DNA of 64,000 nt, from assembly GCF_003667545.1 (NCBI RefSeq), contig NZ_RCUV01000005.1, positions 248,001-312,000 of the forward strand, read 5' to 3'. Origin of the DNA: Mycetocola manganoxydans. Lineage in GTDB: Bacteria > Actinomycetota > Actinomycetes > Actinomycetales > Microbacteriaceae. Below the pieces are notes generated by a model. That model saw nothing but the letters and a program-made list of their open reading frames with translations. It was not told where the DNA came from and did no database searches. Shown piece after piece: positions 56,458 to 64,000 of the stretch. A program made the translations under genes and the position numbers. Numbering within the stretch: the stretch's first letter is position 1; the number at the start of each line of letters is the position of its first letter.

Positions 56458-57054
56458 GTGGCTGATATCCCGATAGGTACTGACGTGCCGGCAGAGTTCC
56501 AGCGAGCACTGGATTCGGTGCGCCGTGCCTCTGCGCGACCGGAGCTCGCGGTGACCGAAATTCCCGCACCGGGTAACCTCGCTCCGTTCAGCGTCGCCCT
56601 TGCGGCCGACGTCACGCCGACGAGGCACGGGGCCGACTCCGAGCTCGGCACCGGCCGCTTTATCCTGCTGTACGACCCGGCTGAGCCCGAGGCGTGGGGC
56701 GGTCCGTTCCGTGTGGTCTGCTTCGCCCAGGCTCCGCTCGAAACGGAGATCGGTCTTGATCCGTTCCTCGCCGAGGTCGCATGGTCCTGGCTCGTCGACG
56801 CCCTCAACGCGCGCTCGGCGAAATACGACTCTGCATCCGGCACGGCGACGAAGATCCTCTCGACCGGATTCGGCGAACTCGCTGCCCAGGGCGACGGCGC
56901 GCAGATCGAGCTGCGGGCGTCCTGGACGCCGCGCGAGGACGACATCTCGTCACATGTGGAAGGCTGGAGTGAATTGCTCTGCATGCTTGCCGGGCTTCCA
57001 CCAACAACTGAAGGTGTCACTCTGTTGTCTAGCCGCAGGACGGCGCGTGACTGA
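56458..57054 (+). CDS. DUF3000 domain protein
   Basis: A conserved actinobacterial protein of 198 residues, function unknown. LAPFSVALAADV, GRFILLYDPAEPEAWGGPFRVVCFAQAPLE and WTPREDDISSHVEGWSELLCMLAGLPP are conserved-looking blocks. It starts at a GTG directly downstream of a -10 box, so the mRNA is probably leaderless. Its end overlaps rnd by 8 nt, and the DUF3000-rnd pairing is common in actinobacteria. Confidence 0.88.
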   Translation: MADIPIGTDVPAEFQRALDSVRRASARPELAVTEIPAPGNLAPFSVALAADVTPTRHGADSELGTGRFILLYDPAEPEAWGGPFRVVCFAQAPLETEIGLDPFLAEVAWSWLVDALNARSAKYDSASGTATKILSTGFGELAAQGDGAQIELRASWTPREDDISSHVEGWSELLCMLAGLPPTTEGVTLLSSRRTARD

Positions 57055-58246
57055 ACGCCACGTCATCGAGTCGAGGGACGAATACCTCGACGCCGTAAAG
57101 ATCATCGCGGCCGGCAGCGGCCCCATCGCGGTCGACGCCGAACGGGCATCCGGTTACCGGTACTCGCAGCGCGCCTATCTCATCCAGCTCTATCGTCGTG
57201 GCGCAGGGCTCTTCCTGTTCGACCCTCCAGCGGTCGGTCGGTTCGACGAGTTGAACGAGGCGATCGTCCCCGCGGAGTGGGTCCTCCATGCCGCCAGCCA
57301 GGACCTCCCCTGCCTTCGCGAAGTGGGCCTCGATCCCCAACGCATCTTCGACACCGAACTCGCAGCGCGCCTCCTCGGCATGCCGCGAGTGGGACTCGGC
57401 ACCGTCGTCGAGGAACTCCTCGGCATCCACCTCGCCAAGGAACATTCCGCCGCTGATTGGTCCACCCGGCCACTCCCTGACACCTGGCTCGAGTACGCGG
57501 CCCTCGACGTCGAACTGCTCGTCGACGTCCGCGACAAGCTCGCTGCCCTGCTCGACGATGGCGGCAAACGCGAAATCGCCTCCCAGGAATTCCAGGCGAC
57601 CCTTGCCCGTCAGTCGAAGGTCCAGCGCAAGGACCCGTGGCGCAGGCTTTCCGGGCTCAACACGGTCCGTGGGGCACGGAACCTCGCGGTCGCCCGTGAG
57701 CTGTGGATGGAGCGGGATGCTCTCGCTCGCGAGATCGACACCGCTCCCGGTCGGCTTGTCCCCGACTCCTCCCTCGTGGCCGCCGTCAAAGCGGAGCCGC
57801 GCACCCGTTCTGCCCTCGCCGCCCTCCGGGAATTCAAGGGCAGGGCATCACGAAGCGAGCTGCCACGGTGGTGGGCCGCGATCGAACGCGGCCGCACGAC
57901 CGACGAGCTTCCGCCCGTTCGGGCGTCCTCGACCGACGCCCTTCCTCCCCCGCGCAGCTGGTCGGAGCGAAATCCAGAAGCGGATGCCCGCCTCAAGGCC
58001 GCGCGGCAGGCCATCACCGAGATTTCCGAGGAGCTTGCCATCCCGGTCGAGAACCTTCTCACCCCCGAGATCCTGCGGCGCGTGGCATGGAATCCCCCCG
58101 AATCTGTGACCGCAGAATCAGTGAGTGATGCTCTGGCGTCGCTTTCGGCTCGCCCGTGGCAGATTGAAGCTACTGCACAGTCAATCGCCTCCGCGTTTGT
58201 AGAGTCTCACCAAACGCTGAGTGAGGCGCAGAAAGCCGATTCGTAG
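57047..58246 (+). CDS. rnd: Ribonuclease D-like 3'-5' exonuclease with HRDC domain
   Basis: A 399-residue protein. DEDDy motifs: Asp30 and Glu32 in AVDAERASGYRYSQRAYLIQL, the Asp in AASQDLPCLREVGL, and Tyr/Asp in LEYAALDVELLVDV. One HRDC-like domain follows (about residues 195-280, with RGARNLAVARELWMERDALA). I start at the GTG at 57047, overlapping DUF3000 by 8 nt; the frame is open further upstream but in shadow. Likely trims structured RNA 3' ends. Confidence 0.92.
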   Translation: MTERHVIESRDEYLDAVKIIAAGSGPIAVDAERASGYRYSQRAYLIQLYRRGAGLFLFDPPAVGRFDELNEAIVPAEWVLHAASQDLPCLREVGLDPQRIFDTELAARLLGMPRVGLGTVVEELLGIHLAKEHSAADWSTRPLPDTWLEYAALDVELLVDVRDKLAALLDDGGKREIASQEFQATLARQSKVQRKDPWRRLSGLNTVRGARNLAVARELWMERDALAREIDTAPGRLVPDSSLVAAVKAEPRTRSALAALREFKGRASRSELPRWWAAIERGRTTDELPPVRASSTDALPPPRSWSERNPEADARLKAARQAITEISEELAIPVENLLTPEILRRVAWNPPESVTAESVSDALASLSARPWQIEATAQSIASAFVESHQTLSEAQKADS

Positions 58247-58256
58247 GAAGAATCAA

Positions 58257-58277
58257 AGGATTCCGGGCCAAAATCCT
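58257..58277 (+). promoter_or_regulatory. Inverted repeat upstream of fadA
   Basis: AGGATT (58257-58262) and AATCCT (58272-58277) with a 9-nt spacer, just upstream of the presumed -10 box TAGGAT at 58286-58291. It could be an operator for a TetR/FadR-type regulator, or the end of rnd. Confidence 0.35.
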
Positions 58278-58285
58278 GCCTCTCC

Positions 58286-58291
58286 TAGGAT
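58286..58291 (+). promoter_or_regulatory. Possible -10 box of the fadA-fadB operon
   Basis: TAGGAT, 30 nt before the fadA GTG. No -35 at a good distance. Confidence 0.35.
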
Positions 58292-58320
58292 CAATAGGTA
58301 TCCGATGATTGGGAGGCAAA

Positions 58321-59517
58321 GTGGCCGAAATAGCCGACGTCTTTTTTGTTGATGGTGTGCGGACCCCGTTTGGTCGCGCCGGAGAAAAAGGCCAGTACTG
58401 GAACACCCGCGCAGATGACCTCGTCGTCAAGGCGATGATTGGACTTCTCGAGCGGAACCCGGACGTTCCGAAGGACCGAATCGACGAGGTTGCCATCGCG
58501 GCGACGACACAGCAGGGCGACCAGGGCCTCACCCTCGGCCGCACGACCGCGCTCCTCGCCGGTCTGCCGCAGTCCGTCCCCGGTTATGCCATCGACCGCA
58601 TGTGTGCCGGCGCGATGACCGCTGTCACCCAGGTCGGAAGTGCGATTGCCTTCGGTGCGTACGACTTCGCGATCGCCGGTGGCGTGGAGCACATGGGTCG
58701 TCACCCGCTCGGTGCTGATGCTGACCCGAACCCGCGGTTCCTGTCCGAGAAGCTCGTCTCCGCCGACGCCCTCGACATGGGAAAGACGGCGGAGCGCATC
58801 CACGACCGGTTCCCCCACCTGACCAAGGAACGCGCCGACCGTTTCGGAATGCGCAGCCAGCAGAAACTGCAGGCCGCTTACGACGCCGGCAAGATCCAGC
58901 CGGACCTGATCCCGGTCGCGATCAAGAGCGAATCGGGCTGGGGGCTCGCCACGCGTGACGAGGGCACCCGCCCGGAGACCACCATGGAGGGGCTGGCGAA
59001 CCTCAAGACGCCGTTCCGCCCCCACGGTCGCGTCACCGCCGGAACTGCTTCTCCCCTCACCGACGGTGCAACGGTGAGCCTGCTCGCCGGAGGCGCAGCG
59101 GTCAAGGAATTCAAGCTCAAGCCGAAGATGCGCATGGTGAGCTTTGCTTTCGCCGGCGTCGAGCCGGAGATCATGGGCATCGGCCCGGTCCCGTCGACGG
59201 AGAAGGCGCTGCGCAAGGCCGGCCTGACCATCGACGACATCGGCCTGTTCGAGCTCAACGAAGCGTTCGCCATCCAGGTGCTTTCGTTGCTCGACCACTT
59301 CGGCATCGATGATGACGACCCCCGCGTCAACCAGTGGGGCGGCGCCATCGCCGTCGGTCACCCCCTTGCAGCGTCCGGCGTTCGCCTGATGACCCAGCTG
59401 GCAGCCCAGTTCGCCGAGCGCCCCGACGTACGGTACGGCCTCACCGCCATGTGCGTCGGCCTCGGCCAGGGCGGCAGTGTCATCTGGGAAAACCCGAACT
59501 GGAAGGGCAGGAAGTAA
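58321..59517 (+). CDS. fadA: Thiolase (acetyl-CoA acyltransferase)
   Basis: Cleaves 3-ketoacyl-CoA in the last step of beta-oxidation. The 398-residue protein has the acyl-binding Cys95 in IDRMCAGAMTAV, His in GGAIAVGHPLAASG, and the second Cys in AMCVGLGQGG. The GTG at 58321 follows GGGAGG, which decides this start over a nearby in-frame one. It lies 5 nt before fadB, so the two form a trifunctional-type beta-oxidation complex. Confidence 0.95.
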   Translation: MAEIADVFFVDGVRTPFGRAGEKGQYWNTRADDLVVKAMIGLLERNPDVPKDRIDEVAIAATTQQGDQGLTLGRTTALLAGLPQSVPGYAIDRMCAGAMTAVTQVGSAIAFGAYDFAIAGGVEHMGRHPLGADADPNPRFLSEKLVSADALDMGKTAERIHDRFPHLTKERADRFGMRSQQKLQAAYDAGKIQPDLIPVAIKSESGWGLATRDEGTRPETTMEGLANLKTPFRPHGRVTAGTASPLTDGATVSLLAGGAAVKEFKLKPKMRMVSFAFAGVEPEIMGIGPVPSTEKALRKAGLTIDDIGLFELNEAFAIQVLSLLDHFGIDDDDPRVNQWGGAIAVGHPLAASGVRLMTQLAAQFAERPDVRYGLTAMCVGLGQGGSVIWENPNWKGRK

Positions 59518-59522
59518 CTCCA

Positions 59523-61661
59523 ATGACTGACTACTCCACCATCGATTTCAGCCCGCTTCTCGCCCACGCGCAGGACGAGGTCGTCACCCACTCCTTCGTC
59601 CGCGACGTCACCCTGCCTGACGGCACCGTGATCGCCCTCATCACCCTCGACAACGGTCGGGACCACACCCGCCCGAACACGCTCGGCCCCGTCACGCTCC
59701 TCGAGCTGGGCGACATCCTCGACGCCCAGCGTGATCGTGCGGGGTCGAAGGAGATCTCGGCGGTCGCCATCACAGGCAAACCGTTCATCCTCGCCGCCGG
59801 CGCAGACCTCAGCAAGGTGAGCGAGGTGGACTCTCGCGAGTCAGCCGTGCTCCTCGGCCAGCTCGGTCACCACGTGTATGGCAAGCTCGACACGCTCGGC
59901 GTTCCGTCATTCGTCTTCATCAACGGCCTCGCCCTCGGCGGCGGTCTGGAGATCGCGCTCAACGCGACCTACCGGACCGTCGATGCATCCGCTCCCGGAA
60001 TCGCTCTTCCCGAGGTCTTCCTCGGGCTCATCCCTGGCTGGGGTGGCGCGTATCTGCTTCCGAACCTCATCGGCATCGAGAACGCCCTCAAGGTCGTCAT
60101 CGAGAACCCGCTGAAGATGAACCGGATGCTCAAGGGCCGCGAAGCGTTCGAGCTCGGCATCGCAGATGCGATCTTCCCGGCGGCTTCCTTCCTCGAGGAC
60201 TCGCTCGCCTGGGCCGGTAAGGTCCTTGCAGGCAAGACCAAGGTCGAACGCAAGAACACGCCGGGCAAGGTGGAGCGGCTCGTCAAATGGGATGTCGCCA
60301 TTGGCATCGCCCGCAAGATGCTCGAGTCGAAGATCGGAACCGTCCCTGTCGCTCCGTACCTCGCCCTTGACCTGCTCAAGGCAGCGAAGAGCGGAACGAA
60401 AGCAGAAGGATTCGAGCGCGAGGACGAAGCGCTTGCTCGGCTCGCCACCGGCGACCAGTTCCAGGCAAGCGTGTACGCGTTCAACCTCGTCCAGAAGCGC
60501 GCGAAGCGCCCGGCGGGTGCGCCGGACAAGGCGCTCGCACAGAAGGTCACCAAGGTCGGTGTGATCGGAGCCGGCCTCATGGCCAGCCAGTTCGCCCTGC
60601 TCTTCGTGCGCCGGCTGCAGGTCCCCGTCGTCATCACGGACCTCGACCAGGCCCGTGTCGACAAGGGACTCGACTACATCCGTAACGAGATCGACGCGCT
60701 CCTGTCGAAGAAGCGCATCTCCCCCGATGAGGCGAACCGGCTCAACGCGCTCGTGTCCGGCACCACGGACAAGAGGGACTTCGCCGACTGTGACTTCGTC
60801 ATCGAGGCGGTCTTCGAGGAACTGGGTGTGAAGCAGGACGTCTTCGCCGATGTCGAACAGTACATCTCGGACACGACGATTCTCGCGACGAACACGTCAT
60901 CGCTCTCGGTCGAGAAGATCGGTGAAAAGCTCGCACACCCCGAGCGGCTCGTTGGGTTCCACTTCTTCAACCCGGTGGCAGTCATGCCCCTGATCGAAGT
61001 TGTGAAGACCCCTCAGACCACCCCCGAGGCTCTCGCGACGGCGATGGCAACGGCGGCCAAGCTGCGCAAGAACGCCGTCATCACCCGCGACACCCCAGGG
61101 TTCGTCGTCAACCGGGTGCTCGCGAAGCTCCTCGGTGAGGCGATGTACGCCGTCGACCATGGAACATCGTTCGAGGTCGTCGACCAGGCCATGGCTCCCC
61201 TGGGATTGCCGATGCCGCCGTCGCAGCTTCTCGATCTGGTTGGGCTCAAGGTCGGCGCGCACGTGCTCGACACCCACCACAACGCGTTCCCAGATCGGTT
61301 CTACCGCAGCGACAACCTGCACAAGCTCGCCGAGTACGGCACCCTGCTCGAGAAGGACTCCAAGGGCAAGGTCAAGGGCTTCGACAGGGGAGCGCTCAAA
61401 ATCGTCTCCGGGGGCAAAGAGCCGTTGACGGCAGATGAGATCCTCGTACGGCTCGTCGACGGCCTCGCCGACGAAATCCACCGCATGCTCGAGGATTCCG
61501 TCGTCGAAGGTCCTGAAGACATCGATCTCTGCATGATCCTCGGTGCCGGCTGGCCGTTCCACATGGGCGGTGTAACGCCGTACCTCGACCGTGAGGGCGC
61601 GAGCGAGCGTGTTTTCGGCGGGACGTTCCATGACCCGCAGATCCGCGGAATTCGCGACTGA
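59523..61661 (+). CDS. fadB: Fatty-acid oxidation multifunctional protein (enoyl-CoA hydratase / 3-hydroxyacyl-CoA dehydrogenase)
   Basis: A 712-residue two-domain enzyme. The N-terminal crotonase part has GKPFILAAGADLSKV and NGLALGGGLEIALNATYR with LPEVFLGLIPGWGGA. The NAD domain begins VGVIGAGLMASQFALLF, followed by ATNTSSLSV, HPERLVGFHFFNPVAVMPLIEVV and the C-terminal dehydrogenase fold. The ATG at 59523 has AGGAAG upstream. It is followed by a strong terminator. Confidence 0.95.
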   Translation: MTDYSTIDFSPLLAHAQDEVVTHSFVRDVTLPDGTVIALITLDNGRDHTRPNTLGPVTLLELGDILDAQRDRAGSKEISAVAITGKPFILAAGADLSKVSEVDSRESAVLLGQLGHHVYGKLDTLGVPSFVFINGLALGGGLEIALNATYRTVDASAPGIALPEVFLGLIPGWGGAYLLPNLIGIENALKVVIENPLKMNRMLKGREAFELGIADAIFPAASFLEDSLAWAGKVLAGKTKVERKNTPGKVERLVKWDVAIGIARKMLESKIGTVPVAPYLALDLLKAAKSGTKAEGFEREDEALARLATGDQFQASVYAFNLVQKRAKRPAGAPDKALAQKVTKVGVIGAGLMASQFALLFVRRLQVPVVITDLDQARVDKGLDYIRNEIDALLSKKRISPDEANRLNALVSGTTDKRDFADCDFVIEAVFEELGVKQDVFADVEQYISDTTILATNTSSLSVEKIGEKLAHPERLVGFHFFNPVAVMPLIEVVKTPQTTPEALATAMATAAKLRKNAVITRDTPGFVVNRVLAKLLGEAMYAVDHGTSFEVVDQAMAPLGLPMPPSQLLDLVGLKVGAHVLDTHHNAFPDRFYRSDNLHKLAEYGTLLEKDSKGKVKGFDRGALKIVSGGKEPLTADEILVRLVDGLADEIHRMLEDSVVEGPEDIDLCMILGAGWPFHMGGVTPYLDREGASERVFGGTFHDPQIRGIRD

Positions 61662-61675
61662 CAGCGAGAACGACG

Positions 61676-61715
61676 AACGGGGTGCGAGGCTTTCCAGCCT
61701 CGCACCCCGTTTTTT
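61676..61715. terminator. Terminator of fadAB (plus strand), likely also of the ald-like gene
   Basis: A perfect 16-bp stem (61676-61691 with 61696-61711) with TTCC loop and TTTT immediately after on the plus strand. It sits between the convergent fadB and ald-like stops. Confidence 0.9.
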
Positions 61716-61725
61716 GTTGCCTGGG

Positions 61726-62895
61726 TTACCGGACGGGGTGCGGATACTCCGGTGATCGGTTCTGGAAAGTGAGGATGGCCGGGTTCTGGATGACCCCGTC
61801 CCGGATCTCGACCGCACGGCGAATCGTCTCGTTGCGGTCTTCGTCTGTCACGCCGTCCATCACTGTTTCGAGGAACGGGAGCAGCGCCTCGCTGATTTCC
61901 CACGTCGCTGAGTCCCAGAGATGTGACGGGGTGTGGTCGACCGCGTAGTAGCGGACGTGGTCGCCCACCTCGAACATCGGGTCATCGAATGTCGTCGGAC
62001 GAGCCCATTCGAAGCCCATGCCTTCGTCACAGGAGACGTCGACGATGAGGCTGCCGGGTCGGAACAGCGACAGATCGGCGGTGTTCACGTAGATGACGGG
62101 GTCGTTGGGATCCTGCAGCGTACAGTTCACAACGATGTCGTGCCCGGCGAGGAACGGCGCAAGCGGTTTGCGACCGTCCTCGGCGATGTCATTGGCGAGG
62201 AAGGGGCCGTCCTCGTCCTGATCGAACTGGACGATCGTCGCCGAGTGGATCGGTGAACCAACCGCGGCACGGCCCCGGCTGGTGAGCACGGTGACGTCGT
62301 GCACGCCAAGAGCGTTGAGGGACGTGACCGCTCCGCGCGCTGTCGCGCCGAATCCGATGACCACGGCGCTGAGCCGGCGGCCGTAGTCGCCGGTGGATCC
62401 GATCAATTCGAGGGCGTGAAGGACAGAGGCATACCCGGCCAGTTCGTTGTTCTTATGAAAGACATGGAGCGCGAAGCCACCCTCGGGGCTCCAGTGGTTC
62501 ATGACCTCGAAAGCGATGAGGGTGAGGCGCTTGTCGATAGCGACCTGCGTGAGCTCTGCGTCCTGAACACAGTGCGGCCAGCCCCACAAGACCTGTCCAT
62601 CGCGAAGCTCGGCGAGGTCCTCAGCCTGCGGTTTCGGCAGCAGGATGATGTTGCTGTCCCGGATGAGCTCGTCGCGGCCGGCGATGCGCCCGATCAGCGG
62701 CGACAGCTGTTCATCGGAAATCCCGAACCGCTCCCCGTAGCCGATCTCGAGTATCATCCGATCACGCAGATGCGGCTCGATCCGGTTGAGGTGGTGCGGG
62801 TGGATCGGAAGACGACGCTCGTGCTTCTTCCTGGAGGTTGCGAGCACCCCGAGCCTGAGAGCTCGATCGGATGCTGGTGGCGAAGTGGCGGTCAT
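61726..62895 (-). CDS. Alanine dehydrogenase/PNT-family protein, N5-(carboxyethyl)ornithine synthase-like
   Basis: A 389-residue NAD(P)-dependent oxidoreductase-like protein. The N-terminus RLGVLATSRKKHERRLPIHPHHL has the RRLPIHP substrate motif, and VVIGFGATARGAVTSLNALGVHDVTVL is the nucleotide site. HVFHKNNELAGY and WEISEALLPFL are typical of the carboxyethyl-ornithine synthase-type branch rather than classical Ald. True activity is not provable from sequence. The ATG follows GGGAG. It lies 48 nt after dxs on the same strand. Confidence 0.8.
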   Translation of the reverse strand: MTATSPPASDRALRLGVLATSRKKHERRLPIHPHHLNRIEPHLRDRMILEIGYGERFGISDEQLSPLIGRIAGRDELIRDSNIILLPKPQAEDLAELRDGQVLWGWPHCVQDAELTQVAIDKRLTLIAFEVMNHWSPEGGFALHVFHKNNELAGYASVLHALELIGSTGDYGRRLSAVVIGFGATARGAVTSLNALGVHDVTVLTSRGRAAVGSPIHSATIVQFDQDEDGPFLANDIAEDGRKPLAPFLAGHDIVVNCTLQDPNDPVIYVNTADLSLFRPGSLIVDVSCDEGMGFEWARPTTFDDPMFEVGDHVRYYAVDHTPSHLWDSATWEISEALLPFLETVMDGVTDEDRNETIRRAVEIRDGVIQNPAILTFQNRSPEYPHPVR

Positions 62896-62943
62896 CGGTA
62901 CTCCCTCGAGATGGACCGGCCACAGGGAGCAACCGGTGGAAGA

Positions 62944-64000
62944 TCAGCTTTGCTTGGCGGTGGAAATCGGCGCTGTCGCGGGGCGTGCAACGGGAATGCG
63001 CGTCCCGGAGATCTGGGCGAGGATATCGTTGGCGATTCTCTCACCGGTGAGACCGGCATCCTCGAGAATTTGCTCACGGGTGGCGTGCTGGAGGAACTCG
63101 TCAGGAAGTCCGAGTTCGTCGACACCGGTGTCCACTCCCGCGGCGCGGAGGTCCTGACGGATACGGGTGCCGATGCCGCCGACCCGAAGACCGTCCTCGA
63201 TGGTGATCACCAGGCGGTGCGCGTCGGCGAGTTCCACGATGCTGTTCGCGACGGGAACCACCCAACGCGGGTCGACGACGGTGCAGCCGACACCGGCAGC
63301 CGCGAGCCGCCCCGCGACGTCGAGGCCCAGCTCAGCCATCGGACCGACGGTGACGAGAAGAACGTCTTTTGCCCCGTGCTCATGGAGGACATCGACGCCG
63401 TCGGCCGTGCGCCGGAGGGCAGGGAGGTCGGCATTGACGCCGCCCTTGGGGAACCGGATGACGGTGGGGGCATCGTCGACGACGACGGCTTCGGCGAGTT
63501 CTTCTTCGAGCCGAGCTGCGTCTCGGGGGGCCGCGAGACGGATCCCAGGCACCACCTGGAGGATCGACAGGTCCCAGATCCCGTGGTGAGACGGTCCGTC
63601 CGGACCGGTGACACCCGCACGGTCGAGCACGAAGGTCACACCGGCCTTGTGCAGGGCGATGTCCATGAGGACCTGGTCGAAGGCACGGTTGATGAACGTC
63701 GCATAGATCGCGACGACGGGATGCAGTCCCCCGAAGGCGAGGCCTGCCGCTGACGTCGCGGCGTGCTGCTCAGCGATTCCGACATCGTGGACGCGATCGG
63801 GGAAGCGTTCCGCGAGCTTGTTGAGGCCGGTGGGGCGGAGCATCGCCGCCGTGATCCCGACGATGCGGGAATTCTGCTCTGCGAGTTCCACGAGCTTGTC
63901 GCTGAACACACCCGTCCAGGTGGGGGTTGTGCTCGTGGAGATCGGTTCGCCGGTCACGGGATCGATCTTTCCGACGGCGTGGAACTGGTCCGCTTCGTCG
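62944..64000 (-). CDS. dxs: 1-deoxy-D-xylulose-5-phosphate synthase (5' part beyond window)
   Basis: Makes DXP from pyruvate and glyceraldehyde 3-phosphate with thiamine diphosphate, first step of the MEP isoprenoid route. About 352 C-terminal residues are visible. The transketolase pyrimidine domain has [10 protein letters not shown] (catalytic Glu) and [19 protein letters not shown]. The C-terminal domain has VDPRWVVP and [15 protein letters not shown]. Complete family members are about 640 residues, so nearly half lies past the right edge. No start is seen. Confidence 0.95.
   Translation of the reverse strand, partial: DEADQFHAVGKIDPVTGEPISTSTTPTWTGVFSDKLVELAEQNSRIVGITAAMLRPTGLNKLAERFPDRVHDVGIAEQHAATSAAGLAFGGLHPVVAIYATFINRAFDQVLMDIALHKAGVTFVLDRAGVTGPDGPSHHGIWDLSILQVVPGIRLAAPRDAARLEEELAEAVVVDDAPTVIRFPKGGVNADLPALRRTADGVDVLHEHGAKDVLLVTVGPMAELGLDVAGRLAAAGVGCTVVDPRWVVPVANSIVELADAHRLVITIEDGLRVGGIGTRIRQDLRAAGVDTGVDELGLPDEFLQHATREQILEDAGLTGERIANDILAQISGTRIPVARPATAPISTAKQS

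Overview
The window is a high-GC chromosomal segment of an actinobacterium, most likely a member of Micrococcales and probably Microbacteriaceae. This rests on GTG starts, -10 boxes of the TAGGCT/TAGGAT type, very tight ATGA/GTGA/TAATG gene overlaps, a stand-alone zinc-free rpsD, a DUF3000-rnd pair, and gene order shared with actinobacteria (pyrR-pyrB-pyrC-PH-like-carA-carB; alaS-ruvX-mltG-aroE-aroC-aroK-aroB-aroQ-efp-nusB; yajC-secD-secF-relA downstream of yebC-ruvC-ruvA-ruvB). It is almost wholly core genome. I see no insertion sequence, prophage, CRISPR array, rRNA or replication origin.

Layout. 1-7050 (minus): pyrimidine operon from pyrR to carB, with carB cut by the left edge and a PyrR-binding RNA hairpin just before the pyrR ribosome site. 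7172-8326 (plus): a lone FAD oxidoreductase. 8352-19121 (minus): rpsD, then a small membrane protein, alaS, ruvX, mltG, the shikimate genes aroE/C/K/B/Q, efp and nusB. 19298-20773: rarA with an acidic insert. 20827-25778: siderophore-interacting protein, two permeases, ATPase and binding lipoprotein, flanked by iron-repressor (DtxR/IdeR) boxes. 25920-28697 (plus): membrane-anchored cyclophilin, DUF349 protein and an AbiEi-like protein. 28676-41504 (minus): thrS-HIT, pdxS-pdxT, yebC-ruvC, ruvA-ruvB, yajC-secD-secF and rel.

The right part is more mixed. 41634-43150: YhhN membrane protein plus an alpha/beta hydrolase. 43104-44282: AI-2E-type transporter. 44412-45587: zinc alcohol dehydrogenase. 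45663-47662: cupin-DUF1304 pair divergent from a LuxR regulator. 47702-48265: four tRNAs (Val-GAC, Cys-GCA and Gly-GCC on minus, Val-CAC on plus). 48321-48540: a headless gene remnant. Then a secreted ScyD/ScyE-type protein with two palindromic operators, an EEP-family phosphatase/nuclease with an apparent AUC start, a solitary PemK/MazF-like protein, amt under a GlnR-like box, zapE, sulfurtransferase-sufE, a secreted or anchored hydrolase, DUF3000-rnd, fadA-fadB, an alanine dehydrogenase-like gene and dxs (cut by the right edge).

Functionally the segment joins nucleotide, aromatic amino acid, vitamin B6, isoprenoid and fatty-acid metabolism with translation (alaS, thrS, efp, rpsD, tRNAs), recombination/repair (ruvABC, rarA, ruvX), protein export (SecDF-YajC), the stringent response, iron uptake and ammonium uptake. 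I found no clear previously undescribed system. The best leads are regulatory: the PyrR hairpin, the palindrome pair at 49744-49802, the interlocked divergent -10 boxes at 56442-56451, the GlnR-like site, and the AUC start at 50541.
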